Positions 33,725 to 42,918 of a DNA stretch of 64,000 nucleotides are shown here, in pieces. The position numbers and the translations under genes were made by a program. The stretch is from NCBI RefSeq assembly GCF_051860665.1, contig NZ_JBHYDM010000003.1, positions 186,001 through 250,000 of the forward strand, written 5' to 3'. Numbering within the stretch: the first letter of the stretch is position 1; each line of letters opens with the position of its first letter. The stretch comes from Falsiroseomonas sp051860665 (GTDB lineage Bacteria > Pseudomonadota > Alphaproteobacteria > Acetobacterales > Acetobacteraceae). The notes beneath the pieces were generated by a model. That model saw nothing but the letters and a program-made list of their open reading frames with translations. It searched no databases and was not told where the DNA came from.

Positions 33725-35203
33725 ATGATGCCCGAAGGCTTGAGCGAGGGCACGGCGGCAGGGCCGGCCGAGCCGAGGATCGACTGGACGCAGACCCCGC
33801 TGGGCGCCCGGCAGGACTGGCCGCCGGCGCTCTCGATCGTCTACCGGCTGATGATGCACTCGCGCCAGCCGATGTTCATCGCCTGGGGCGAGGATCTGAC
33901 CTTCCTCTACAACGAGGCCTATGCGCCCATCCTCGGCGCCCGCCACCCGGGCGCGATGGGCCGCCCCTTCCGCGAGGTCTGGGCCGACATCTGGAGCGAC
34001 ATCCTGCCGCTGGTCGAAAGCGCCCTGGCGGGCCATTCCTCCTGGCACGAGAACCTGCACCTGGTGATGACCCGGCACGGCTATCCGGAGGATACCTGGT
34101 ACACCTTCTCCTACAGCCCGGCGCATGACGAGCAGGGCCGCATCGCCGGCCTGTTCTGCACCTGCATCGAGACCACCGGCCAGGTGCTGGCCGAAAGCGC
34201 GCTGCGGGAGAATGAGGGCCGCTTCCGCGCCCTGCTGGATGCCGCGCCGGCGATGATGTGGGTGACCGACCGGCAGGGCAACTGCACACACCTCAACCGC
34301 AGCTGGTACGCCTTCACCGGCCAGACCCCGGCCACCGGCCTGGGCAAGGGCTGGCTCGAGGCGGTGCATGCCGAGGACCGCCCGGTGACCGCCCGGATGT
34401 TCGAGGAGGCGGTGCGCAACCGGGCGCCGCTGCGCATCGAATACCGGTTGCGCCATGCGGATGGCCGCTGGCGCTTCGCGATCGACGCGGCGGAGCCGCG
34501 TCTGGATGCCGCGGGCACCTACCTCGGCCATGTCGGCTCCGTGCTCGATATCACCGAGCGGCGGGAGGCGGAGGAACGCCAGACCCTGCTGGCGCGGGAA
34601 GTGGACCATCGCGCCAAGAACCTGCTGGCGGTGGTGCAGGCCGCGGTCCGGCTGACCCGCGCGCCGGATGTCGCCACCTTCTCCCGCACCCTGCAGGGCC
34701 GCGTGGCCGCGCTGGCCCGGGCGCAGACCCTGCTGGCCGCCGAGAGCTGGGCGGCGGCGGATCTGCGCGGCATGCTGACCGGCGAATTGCTGCCCTTCAT
34801 CGGCGAAAGCCCCGCCCAGCAGGCCCGGGCGACGCTGGAGGGGCCGGATGTGGCGCTGCCCGCCGCCACCGCCCAGCCGCTGGCCATGCTGGTGCATGAG
34901 CTGGCGACCAATGCCATCAAGCACGGCGCGCTGTCGCTGGAGACCGGGCGGCTGCGGGTGCGCTGGACCGTGGAAGCGGACCGGCTGCGGCTGGCCTGGA
35001 CCGAAACCGGCGGCCCGGCCGTGCCCGGCACGCCGCAGCAGCCCGGCTTTGGCACGCGGGTGCTGGATGGCACGGTGCGGCGACAGCTCGGCGGGCGGAT
35101 CCTGATGGACTGGCGCCCCACGGGCCTGGCCTGCCTGCTGGAGGTGCCGCTGACCGCCCAGGCGGCGGAGGAGGCCGGGCTGCCCTGGACCACACCAGGC
35201 TGA
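33725..35203 (+). CDS. PAS-domain HWE-family sensor histidine kinase
   Basis: 492 residues, no membrane segments, so a cytosolic sensor. An N-terminal PAS-like domain (about 25-155, TQTPLGARQDWP...LTFLYNEAYAPILG) is followed by a second PAS with PAC (about 160-285). The kinase core begins at REVDHRAKNLLAVVQA (phospho-acceptor His295). The N-box HELATNAIKHGA has Asn396, and the WTE in RLAWTETGG gives the HWE signature. These kinases often control general stress or light responses through single-domain regulators. No response regulator or PhyR/NepR gene is adjacent, so it is an orphan here. Its two start ATGs are adjacent to MPEGLSEG. Confidence 0.93.
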   Translation: MMPEGLSEGTAAGPAEPRIDWTQTPLGARQDWPPALSIVYRLMMHSRQPMFIAWGEDLTFLYNEAYAPILGARHPGAMGRPFREVWADIWSDILPLVESALAGHSSWHENLHLVMTRHGYPEDTWYTFSYSPAHDEQGRIAGLFCTCIETTGQVLAESALRENEGRFRALLDAAPAMMWVTDRQGNCTHLNRSWYAFTGQTPATGLGKGWLEAVHAEDRPVTARMFEEAVRNRAPLRIEYRLRHADGRWRFAIDAAEPRLDAAGTYLGHVGSVLDITERREAEERQTLLAREVDHRAKNLLAVVQAAVRLTRAPDVATFSRTLQGRVAALARAQTLLAAESWAAADLRGMLTGELLPFIGESPAQQARATLEGPDVALPAATAQPLAMLVHELATNAIKHGALSLETGRLRVRWTVEADRLRLAWTETGGPAVPGTPQQPGFGTRVLDGTVRRQLGGRILMDWRPTGLACLLEVPLTAQAAEEAGLPWTTPG

Positions 35204-35300
35204 GGGGGGCCAGGCTGAGGGGGCCTGCCATGCCCTGGCGGGCCTTGCCTGGAGGGCGGCCAGGGCGCAGAAGGCGGCCGCTCCCACACGGCCAGGCGCA

Positions 35301-36548
35301 ATGAACGACCGCATCTCCCTCCCCAAGGACCGGATCAAGATCCTGCTGCTGGAAGGCATCGCCGATAGCGCGGTGGACCTCTTCGGCCAGGCCGACTACG
35401 CCAATATCCAGCGCGAGAAGAAGGCACTGGAAGGCCAGGCGCTGATCGAGGCGGTGAAGGGGGTGCATATCCTCGGCATCCGGTCCCGCACCGAGGTGAC
35501 GGAGGAGGTGCTGGCCGCGGCCGACCGGCTGATCGCCATCGGCTGCTTCTGCATCGGCACCAACCAGGTGGATCTGCGCGCCGCCGCCCGCCGCGGCATC
35601 GCGGTGTTCAATGCCCCCTTCAGCAATACCCGCAGCGTGGCGGAACTGACGCTGGCCGAATCCGTGATGCTGATGCGCGGCATCGTCGACAAGTCCAATG
35701 CCGCCCATGCCGGCGGCTGGGACAAGTCCGCCGCCAATAGCTGGGAGATGCGCGGCAAGACGCTGGGCATCATCGGCTACGGCAATATCGGCAGCCAGCT
35801 TTCGGTCCTGGCCGAGGCCTTCGGCATGCGGGTGATCTACCACGACCACACGGGCAAGCTGCCGCATGGCAATGCCTCCCCCGCCGCCAGCCTGCACGAC
35901 CTGCTGGCGCAGGCGGATGTGGTGAGCATCCATGTGCCGGAGACGCCGGACACCATCGGCATGATGGGCGCGCGCGAATTCGCCGCCATGAAACCCTCGG
36001 CCATCTTCATCAACAATGCCCGCGGCACCGTGGTGGATGTGGAGGCCCTGGCCGCGGCGCTGCGGGAGAAGCGCATCCTGGGCGCGGCGCTGGACGTGTT
36101 TCCCGAGGAGCCGAAGCGCAACGGCGATGCCTTCGTCTCCCCCCTGCAGGGCCTGCCGAACGTCATCCTGACCCCGCATATCGGCGGCAGCACGGCGGAG
36201 GCGCAGGACCGCATCGGCGCGGAGGTGGCGCGCAAGCTGGTGGACTATTCGGACAGCGGCGCCACCATGGGCAGCGTGAACCTGCCCAACGTCCAGCTGC
36301 CCGCACGTCCCACCGGCGCCCGCTGGACCCACCTGCACCGCGACGCGCCCGGCATCCTGTCCCAGATGAATGCCTGCTTCGGCCGGCGCGGGCTGAACAT
36401 CGCGGCGCAGTACTACCAGACGGATTCCGAGCTCGGCTACGTGGTGGTGGAAAGCGTCGAGGCGCGGGCCGAGGCAGAGGCGATCCTGGCCGAGCTGCGC
36501 GGCCTGCCGGGCACGGTGCGCGCAAGGTTGATCTACGAGAGGCGCTGA
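35301..36548 (+). CDS. serA: D-3-phosphoglycerate dehydrogenase
   Basis: 415 residues, the length of the E. coli-type SerA with a C-terminal ACT domain. The NAD fold motif is G159-Y-G161-NI-G164. Catalytic residues are R241 (NNARGTVVD), E270 (DVFPEEP) and H293 (LTPHIGGS). The ACT domain spans about 340-415 (HRDAPGILSQMNACF, GYVVVESVE), where serine feedback normally acts. It catalyses the first step of serine synthesis from 3-phosphoglycerate, in the cytosol. No serC or serB lies nearby. Residues IGCFCIGTNQVDL match the E. coli-type group well. Confidence 0.93.
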   Translation: MNDRISLPKDRIKILLLEGIADSAVDLFGQADYANIQREKKALEGQALIEAVKGVHILGIRSRTEVTEEVLAAADRLIAIGCFCIGTNQVDLRAAARRGIAVFNAPFSNTRSVAELTLAESVMLMRGIVDKSNAAHAGGWDKSAANSWEMRGKTLGIIGYGNIGSQLSVLAEAFGMRVIYHDHTGKLPHGNASPAASLHDLLAQADVVSIHVPETPDTIGMMGAREFAAMKPSAIFINNARGTVVDVEALAAALREKRILGAALDVFPEEPKRNGDAFVSPLQGLPNVILTPHIGGSTAEAQDRIGAEVARKLVDYSDSGATMGSVNLPNVQLPARPTGARWTHLHRDAPGILSQMNACFGRRGLNIAAQYYQTDSELGYVVVESVEARAEAEAILAELRGLPGTVRARLIYERR

Positions 36549-36563
36549 CGCGGTCGCCTTTCG

Positions 36564-36598
36564 CTTCGCCCGGGTACACAATGTTCCCGAAGGCGAAG
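36564..36598. other. Hairpin in the serA-RTX spacer
   Basis: CTTCGCC (36564-36570) pairs with GGCGAAG (36592-36598) around a 21-nt loop in the 64-bp gap between serA and the RTX gene. It could end the serA message or shape the RTX leader. No T-run follows. Confidence 0.35.
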
Positions 36599-36612
36599 GG
36601 AAGACGCGCGGC

Positions 36613-39204
36613 ATGGCAACCTTGATCGGCGGCGAGAGCGGGGACTATCTGGACGCCTTCTCGGGCTCCGAGGCCGATGTTCTCTTCGGAATGGGCGGCG
36701 AGGATGTGCTGATCGGCGGTTTGGGCGCCGATATCCTCTCGGGCGGCGCCGGCAATGATTTGCTGGAGGGTGGAGGCGGTGCCGACCGGCTCTCGGGTGG
36801 CGAGGGTGCGGACACCTTCCGCTTCCAGAGACCGGCGGAGGTGGCTGGGGATACCATCGGCGATTTCTCGGCGGCCGACCGTCTGCTGTTGACCTTCGCC
36901 AGCGGCTGGCGCCTGCTCGGCTCGGCCCCCTTCAGCGGGGCGGGGTTGGAGATCCGGGTCACCACCTTCACCCAAGGCAGCGAGCTTGCGACGCGTCTGG
37001 AAATCGATGCCGATGGCCTGGGCGGCCCCCCGGTGGTGCTCACGCTCGCCGGCCAGCATGATTTCACCCTCGGCAATGGCGGCGTGCTCACCAAGGTGAC
37101 GCCCCTCGACCGCCTCGGCACCTCCGCCGCCGAAGCCATGAATGGCACCGCGGGGGCGGATACGCTGCTGGGTGCCGGCGGCAATGATACGATGCGCGGC
37201 GGCGATGGCCGGGATTCCATGCATGGCGGCGCCGGCGACGATGTGCTGCGGGGCGGCCTGGGCGCCGATACGCTTTCGGGCGGCGTCGGGGCGGATATCT
37301 TCATCTACCCGCTGCTCGCCGAGATCGATGGCGACGTGATCCGCGATTTCCGGGCCGAGGACCGCCTGACCCTGTCCGGGCTGGCCGGCTTCACCTTCCT
37401 GGCCGATGCGGCCTTCACCGGCACGGCCGGCGAGTACCGCTACAGCCTGGCCAATGGCCGCGGCCTGATCGAGCTGGATCTCGATGGCGATGCCCTGGCC
37501 GATGCGAGCATGACGCTGCTTGGCCTCACCGGCCCGCTGGTGCAGCGCTTCGCGGGCAGCCTGACCCTGCAGATCGGTGACCGGCTTGATCGGCTGGGCA
37601 CGGCGGCGGCGGAGACGCTGCAAGGCAGCCAGGGTGCCGACAGCCTGGTGGGCATGGGCGGCGCCGACCTGCTGCGCGGCGGCGCTTTCCAGGACACGCT
37701 GGATGGCGGCGAAGGGGCGGATACCCTGGACGGCGGCAGCGGTGGCGACCGCCTCCTCGGCGGCACCGGCGGCGACCTTCTGCTGGGCGGCGAAGGCGCG
37801 GATTCGCTGCTGGGGGGCGAGGGCAACGACACGCTGGTGGGTGGCCTCGGCGCCGACAGCCTGTATGGCGGAGAGGGCGCGAATGTCTTCGTCTTCCGCT
37901 CGATCGCCGAATTGCAGGACGACTTCCTCGCCCCCACCACATGGCAGGACCGCATCGACCTCTCGGCCCTGTCGGGCTTCCGCTTCCTCGGCGACCTGCA
38001 ATTCGACGGATCGCCGGGCGCCATCCGGCAGACCTCGCAGGGCCTGGAATTCGACCTGGACGGCGATGGCACGACCGATGTCAGGCTCTACCTGAATGCG
38101 CCGCTGGCGGAGACCGCGCCGGGTAGCCTCGTCCTGCAATTCGTCCAGGGCCAGTGGGAATATGGCGACGACACGGCGGAGACGCTGACCGGCGGCGCCG
38201 GCGCGGACACGGTGCAGGGCAATGGCGGCGACGACCTGCTGGCTGGCGGCGCGGCGGCCGACTGGTTGCGCGGTGGCGACGGCGCCGACACCCTGGTCGG
38301 CGGCAGCGGCATTGACGTGCTCGAAGGCGGCAAGGGCGACGACGTGCTGGTGGGCGGCCTCGGCGCGGAGGGCATGGTGGGCGGTGCCGGCGCGGACCGC
38401 TTCGTCTTCAACTCGGTCGAGGAACTCGGCTGGGACCCGGTGCTGCAACGCTTCACCGGGCGCGACTGGATCGGCGATCTCGACTTCGACGATATCATCG
38501 ACCTTTCGGCGATCCCCGGGCTGCGCGTGGTGCAGGCTTTCACGGGGCGGGCCGGCGAGGTGCTGATCACGCCGGATGCGCTGGTCATCGATTTCGATGG
38601 CCGCGGGCTGGTCACGCCGCTCGCCCAGATGCCCGGCCTCTACACCGCGCTCGGGGGTTCGCCGACCAGCGGCGACCTGACCGAGATCACGCCCGGCAGC
38701 GGGCTTTTCCAGCGCCAGCCGGTTCTTCTCACCGGCACGGAGGGCAACGACTTTCTGGGCAGCCAGGGCGCCCGCAGCATCATCCGCGGGCTGGGCGGCG
38801 ACGACGCGCTGAGCAGCATCGGCAACTACCGTCGCGACACGCTCGAAGGCGGGTCCGGGGAGGACAGCTTCGTGGTGCAGTGGCAGGGCAGTCGCAGCAC
38901 GGTCATCACAGATCTCGAGGTCGGCGAGACGGTGCAACTAGTCAAGGACCCGGACTACTACTACGAGGCGCCTATCCTGGCCTATCGTGGCGACGGCGCC
39001 TTCACAGGCGGCGTGCCGGAGGCGCGGCTGGCCCAGAATGTCTGGGTGGATGACGTCTTCCTGCAAACCGCCCTGCTGGTGAACAGCGGCGGCGATACGG
39101 CGCCCGAGATGGCGCTGGACCTGAACGGCTTCGCCGGTACGCTGGTGCTACAGGGGAGCGGACCCTTCGCCACCACCCTGCTCGCGGTCGACCAGGTGCT
39201 GTAG
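36613..39204 (+). CDS. RTX calcium-binding repeat protein
   Basis: 863 residues with no Sec signal, as for type I secretion substrates. Four to five similar units alternate an RTX block (about 20-67, 178-225, 335-430, 530-600, plus a shorter one near 715-760) with a 90-100-residue spacer. Each spacer starts 'F-x-F...E...D-x-I-x-DF...DR-L/I-x-LS', continues with a GF-x-FLGDAxF-like strand, and ends in a D-x-DGDG-xxD segment, e.g. VIRDFRAEDRLTLSGLAGF and ELDLDGDALADASM. The last part (about 760-863) is acidic and hydrophobic without clear RTX motifs and may hold the secretion signal. An extracellular Ca-binding role is inferred; no enzyme domain is seen. Confidence 0.9.
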   Translation: MATLIGGESGDYLDAFSGSEADVLFGMGGEDVLIGGLGADILSGGAGNDLLEGGGGADRLSGGEGADTFRFQRPAEVAGDTIGDFSAADRLLLTFASGWRLLGSAPFSGAGLEIRVTTFTQGSELATRLEIDADGLGGPPVVLTLAGQHDFTLGNGGVLTKVTPLDRLGTSAAEAMNGTAGADTLLGAGGNDTMRGGDGRDSMHGGAGDDVLRGGLGADTLSGGVGADIFIYPLLAEIDGDVIRDFRAEDRLTLSGLAGFTFLADAAFTGTAGEYRYSLANGRGLIELDLDGDALADASMTLLGLTGPLVQRFAGSLTLQIGDRLDRLGTAAAETLQGSQGADSLVGMGGADLLRGGAFQDTLDGGEGADTLDGGSGGDRLLGGTGGDLLLGGEGADSLLGGEGNDTLVGGLGADSLYGGEGANVFVFRSIAELQDDFLAPTTWQDRIDLSALSGFRFLGDLQFDGSPGAIRQTSQGLEFDLDGDGTTDVRLYLNAPLAETAPGSLVLQFVQGQWEYGDDTAETLTGGAGADTVQGNGGDDLLAGGAAADWLRGGDGADTLVGGSGIDVLEGGKGDDVLVGGLGAEGMVGGAGADRFVFNSVEELGWDPVLQRFTGRDWIGDLDFDDIIDLSAIPGLRVVQAFTGRAGEVLITPDALVIDFDGRGLVTPLAQMPGLYTALGGSPTSGDLTEITPGSGLFQRQPVLLTGTEGNDFLGSQGARSIIRGLGGDDALSSIGNYRRDTLEGGSGEDSFVVQWQGSRSTVITDLEVGETVQLVKDPDYYYEAPILAYRGDGAFTGGVPEARLAQNVWVDDVFLQTALLVNSGGDTAPEMALDLNGFAGTLVLQGSGPFATTLLAVDQVL

Positions 39205-39276
39205 CGACGGCCGACTTGGGTCGTGCGGCAAAATGCTCTAAGCCGCGCCCCCTCCCCGGCCCAAGGCAGCGTCCGC

Positions 39277-40512
39277 ATGCAACCCGTCATCGGCATCGAT
39301 TTCGGCACCACCAATAGCGTGGTCACCGCCCAGGCGGCCGATGGCAGCGTGCGCGTGCTGCGGCATGCGACGGATGACGTCTTCCGGTCCGTCCTGTGCT
39401 TCTGGAACGGCGCCGATGGCCGCACGAAGCACGCCGCCGGGCCCGCCGCCATCGAGGCCTATCTCGACGACCCGCTCGATTCCCGCCTCATCATGTCGAT
39501 GAAGAGCTACCTGGCGCAGCGCAGCTTCCAGGAGACCCGCATCCTGGGCCAGTCCTGGGCGCTGGAGCCGCTGGTGGCGGTCTTCCTGCGCGCGCTCCTC
39601 GCCCCCTTCCGGGATGACCTGGCCGGCGCCCGCGTGGTGGTCGGCCGTCCCGTGCGCTTCGTGGGCGAATCCGCCGATGACGCGCTGGGCGAGCAGCGGC
39701 TGCGCCGCGCCTTCGCGCTGGCCGGCATGGAACAGGTGCAGGTGGCGCTGGAACCCGCCGCCGCTGGCCACCGCTTCGCCCAGGCGCTGGACCGGCCCGC
39801 CACGGTGCTGGTGGCCGACTTCGGCGGCGGCACCAGCGACTTTTCGCTGTTGCGCTTCGACCCCGGGCCGCCGCGGCGTGTGACGGCGCTCGGGCATGCC
39901 GGCGTCGGCGTCGCCGGTGATGCCTTCGACTTCCGGATCATCGACCGCGTCGTCTCTCCGCTGCTGGGCAAGGGCGGGACCTATCGCGTCACCGGCACGG
40001 AGCTGCCGATCCCCCCCGCCTGGTACGCCAGTTTTGCCCGCTGGCACCTGCTGTCGCTGATGCGCGCGCCGAAGACGCTGCGGGATATCGAGGCGGTGGC
40101 GCGCACGGCGGAACATCCCGAACAACTCCACCGCCTGGTGCGGCTGGTGAAGGATGAGGCGGGCTATGCGCTCTACCGCGCCGTCTCCACCGCCAAGGCC
40201 GACCTCTCCCGCGCCGAGAGCGCCACGCTGCGCTTCCGGCACGCGGATTTCGAGGTGGCGGCGGAGATCACCCGCGCCGATTTCGAGGGCTGGATCGCCC
40301 CGGAACTGGCCCAGATGCGCAGGGCCGTCGATGCCGCGCTGGCCGATGCGGCGCTGCCGGCCGAGGCGGTGGACCGCGTCTTCCTCACCGGCGGCTCCTC
40401 CCTCGTCCCCGCCGTCCGCCACATCTTCACCGATCGCTTCGGCGAGGACCGGGTGGTGGCGGGCGGCGAGTTCGTGTCCGTCGCGGAGGGGCTGGCGCTG
40501 ATGGCGGCGTAG
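39277..40512 (+). CDS. Hsp70 family protein (YegD-like)
   Basis: 411 residues, shorter than DnaK (about 640), with only the ATPase domain. IGIDFGTTNSVV (5-16) is phosphate loop 1, VADFGGGTSDFSLLRF near 183-198 is phosphate 2, and VFLTGGSSLVPAVR near 367-380 is the adenosine motif. It lacks the substrate-binding domain, like E. coli YegD, whose clients are not well known. The ATG at 39277 gives the family start MQPVIGIDFGTTNS; an upstream GTG adds unrelated residues. The stop lies next to the convergent PNPOx-like gene. Confidence 0.92.
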   Translation: MQPVIGIDFGTTNSVVTAQAADGSVRVLRHATDDVFRSVLCFWNGADGRTKHAAGPAAIEAYLDDPLDSRLIMSMKSYLAQRSFQETRILGQSWALEPLVAVFLRALLAPFRDDLAGARVVVGRPVRFVGESADDALGEQRLRRAFALAGMEQVQVALEPAAAGHRFAQALDRPATVLVADFGGGTSDFSLLRFDPGPPRRVTALGHAGVGVAGDAFDFRIIDRVVSPLLGKGGTYRVTGTELPIPPAWYASFARWHLLSLMRAPKTLRDIEAVARTAEHPEQLHRLVRLVKDEAGYALYRAVSTAKADLSRAESATLRFRHADFEVAAEITRADFEGWIAPELAQMRRAVDAALADAALPAEAVDRVFLTGGSSLVPAVRHIFTDRFGEDRVVAGGEFVSVAEGLALMAA

Positions 40513-40513
40513 G

Positions 40514-41131
40514 TCAGTACAGGTTCGCCGCCAGCCGGGCCGGCGCCTCGGCATCGTAGGTCGCGGCGTCGAAGGCGCCCGCCGTCGCGGATTTCAGGAA
40601 CTGTCCCGCCGTCGGCACGCCCGCCGGCCGCGGCGTATCGCCCCAGAGGCCGGAGCGCAGCAGCGCGCGGGCGCATTGGAAATAGACCTCCTCCACCGCG
40701 ATCCGCAGCACCGTCGCGGGCGCCCTGCCCTGCTCCGCCAGCTGGGCGCAGAGCGCCGGGTCGGCGGTGATGGTGCCGCGGCCCGCCACCCGCAGCGTCT
40801 CCCCCACGCCGGGGATCAGGAACAGCAGTGCGACGCGCGGATCCCCCACGATGTCGCGCAGCGCATCCAGCCGGTTGTTGCCGCGCCGGTCCGGCAAGGC
40901 GATCTCGGTGCCGGACAGCACGCGGACGAAGCCCGGCGCATCGCCGCGGGGCGTGCCATGCACCGCGCCATCGGCCCCGCGCGTGGACAGGATGCAGAAG
41001 GGGCTTCGGGCGATGAAGTCGCGGCTCGGAACGTCGATGTCGCGGCGTACCTTCAGCAGCGAATTCGCATTCGCCTCGCCATACAGCGCCTCCAGCGCCG
41101 CCAGGCTGGTCACGGCATGCGGGTCACTCAT
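40514..41131 (-). CDS. Pyridoxamine 5'-phosphate oxidase-fold protein (MSMEG_1061-like)
   Basis: 205 residues of the split-barrel flavin-binding fold. Landmarks: ARSPFCILSTRGADGAVHGTPRGDAPGF, LPDRRGNNRLDALRDIVGDPRVALLFLIPG and GETLRVAGRGTITAD, characteristic of the PNPOx subgroup annotated after MSMEG_1061. The cofactor (FMN or F420) and substrate are unknown. It probably follows the TPP-enzyme gene in one transcript (10-bp gap, same strand). ATG 41131 was chosen over an Arg-rich extension to 41185. Confidence 0.88.
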   Translation of the reverse strand: MSDPHAVTSLAALEALYGEANANSLLKVRRDIDVPSRDFIARSPFCILSTRGADGAVHGTPRGDAPGFVRVLSGTEIALPDRRGNNRLDALRDIVGDPRVALLFLIPGVGETLRVAGRGTITADPALCAQLAEQGRAPATVLRIAVEEVYFQCARALLRSGLWGDTPRPAGVPTAGQFLKSATAGAFDAATYDAEAPARLAANLY

Positions 41132-41141
41132 CGTCCATCCC

Positions 41142-42761
41142 CTATCTGCGCAGCGTCGGCGCCGGCTGGCCGTCGAGCACCACATTCACCACGGCCGGCC
41201 TGCCGCTGGCGAAGGCACGCGCCAGCGCCGGGGCCAGCTCCCGCGCATCCGTCACCTGCTCGCCATGGCCGCCGAGCGCGGTGGCGATCATGTCGTAGCG
41301 CGTGCCGGATGCCAATTCGCAGCCATGCGCGCGATTGGCGCCATAGTCGCGCAGCTGGATCTGGTGCTCGGCATTCCAGCGGCTGTCATTGCCGATGACG
41401 GCGACGAAGGGCAGGCCGTGCCGCGCCGCCGTGTCCAGCTCCGCCATGTGGAAGCCGAAGCTGCCATCGCCCATCAGCGCGAGCGTCGGCCGCGGCAGCG
41501 CCGCGCGGGCGCCGATGGCGAAGGGGATGCCGACGCCGATCGCCCCCGCCACGCCGTTCACGATGCGGCGGCCGCCGCGCATGGTGGCCAGGCCCCATTG
41601 CCCGATCTCGCCGCCATCGCAGACGAAGGTGGCATCCTGGGTCGCCACCGCCTCCGCCACCGCCAGGCCCAGCGTGGCGGAGCGGATCGGCCCAGCCGGC
41701 GCGCCGGCCAGCGCCGCCCAGTCCGCCGGGCGCCAGGCCACCGCCTGCCGCACGCGATCGGCCCAGCCGCCCTGGGCCGCGACCGGCTGCATGACGCTGG
41801 AAAGCGCCGCGATGCTGCTGGCGGCATCGGCCACGGCCGCCAGGACCAGCCGATCCCCCACCAGCCGCTGCGCGCGGGCCACCAGCGCGCCTTCCGGCTC
41901 CAGCACGATCCAGCGGCAGGTCGCGGCGGTGGCGGGGCTGCGGCCGAATTTCAGGGTGAAGTCCAGCGGCTTGCCGACCAGCACCACCAGGTCGGCCTCC
42001 GCCAGCACCTCGGGGAAGGCGCCGAGCGAGGGGTCGGCCAGGCCGCGGGGCGATTGCATCGGCACCACCGGCAGGCCGCTCGCCGCCTCCAGCTTCGCCA
42101 TGGCCGCGAAGCCCGTGGGCGTGCAGAGGGCGGGGGGCGCGATCAGCAGCGGGCGCGCGGCGGCGGCCACCGCCTGGGCCACCAGCAGCGCGCTCGGCGC
42201 ACCCAGCGACATCGGGCGGCCAGCGAAGGCCGCGGCCTCCGGCACCGGAGCCGCCTCCACCTCCGCCTCCAGCACATCCGTCGGCAGGCTGAGATGCACC
42301 GGGCCCGGGCGGCCGGCCAGCGCGATGCCGAAGGCGCGCGCCACATCCTGCGCCAGCCCCGCCGCCGTCTGCGCCGCCCAGGCCGCCTTGCTGATCGGCG
42401 CGGCGAGCTCCGCCTGCGGCAGTTCCTGGAAGGCGCCATTGCCGAGATCGGCCAGCGGCGCATGACCGGACAGCAGCAGCACCGGCACTTCCCCGGCCAG
42501 TGCCGAGCACAGCGCGGCGGTGGCATTGGCATGGCCCTGGCCGCCGGTGACCATGGCGACGCCGACCTGCCCGGTCAGCCGCGCATAGGCGTCCGCCATA
42601 TGCACCGCCGCGGCCTCATGCCGCGTATGCACCAGCTCGATCCCGGAGCCGACGAGCGCGTCGAAGACCTCCATGATATGGTTGCCGGACAGGGTGAAGA
42701 TCCGCGTCACCCCGGCGGCCCTGAGGCCCTTCACCAGAACATCCGCACCGCGCAGTGCCAT
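41142..42761 (-). CDS. Thiamine pyrophosphate-dependent enzyme (acetolactate synthase-like)
   Basis: 539 residues in the three-domain layout of the acetolactate synthase/benzoylformate decarboxylase family. The catalytic Glu49 is in HTRHEAAAVHMADAYAR. The Mg-TPP motif starts at GDGSF (431-435) and ends near GNDSRWNAEHQ. The central domain (about 185-320) lacks an obvious intact FAD segment, so I do not call it ilvB. It may be a 2-hydroxyacyl-CoA lyase-like, oxalyl-CoA decarboxylase-like or 2-keto-acid decarboxylase; no ilvN small subunit is adjacent. It is divergent from the TauE-like permease. Confidence 0.88.
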   Translation of the reverse strand: MALRGADVLVKGLRAAGVTRIFTLSGNHIMEVFDALVGSGIELVHTRHEAAAVHMADAYARLTGQVGVAMVTGGQGHANATAALCSALAGEVPVLLLSGHAPLADLGNGAFQELPQAELAAPISKAAWAAQTAAGLAQDVARAFGIALAGRPGPVHLSLPTDVLEAEVEAAPVPEAAAFAGRPMSLGAPSALLVAQAVAAAARPLLIAPPALCTPTGFAAMAKLEAASGLPVVPMQSPRGLADPSLGAFPEVLAEADLVVLVGKPLDFTLKFGRSPATAATCRWIVLEPEGALVARAQRLVGDRLVLAAVADAASSIAALSSVMQPVAAQGGWADRVRQAVAWRPADWAALAGAPAGPIRSATLGLAVAEAVATQDATFVCDGGEIGQWGLATMRGGRRIVNGVAGAIGVGIPFAIGARAALPRPTLALMGDGSFGFHMAELDTAARHGLPFVAVIGNDSRWNAEHQIQLRDYGANRAHGCELASGTRYDMIATALGGHGEQVTDARELAPALARAFASGRPAVVNVVLDGQPAPTLRR

Positions 42762-42918
42762 TTCCTGTCAATCTCCCCCGAGGTCCTTCGCTTGGCCGCG
42801 ACAGCACCACGCGGCCATGGGGGGCACAAGATGGGGCGGATGCAACCCTGGGGCGGTGGCGCGCGGGGCGGGACTGCGGTTGGTTCGGCAGCGTGACGCT
42901 GCAGCGCCTGGAACCACC

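Noticed and set aside
36163..38937. 924-codon minus-strand open frame
   Set aside because: Antisense of serA and the second RTX gene; no protein-like motifs.
41142..42761. ilvB (acetolactate synthase) as firm name
   Set aside because: No adjacent ilvN and no clear FAD segment in the central domain, so only the TPP-enzyme family is called.
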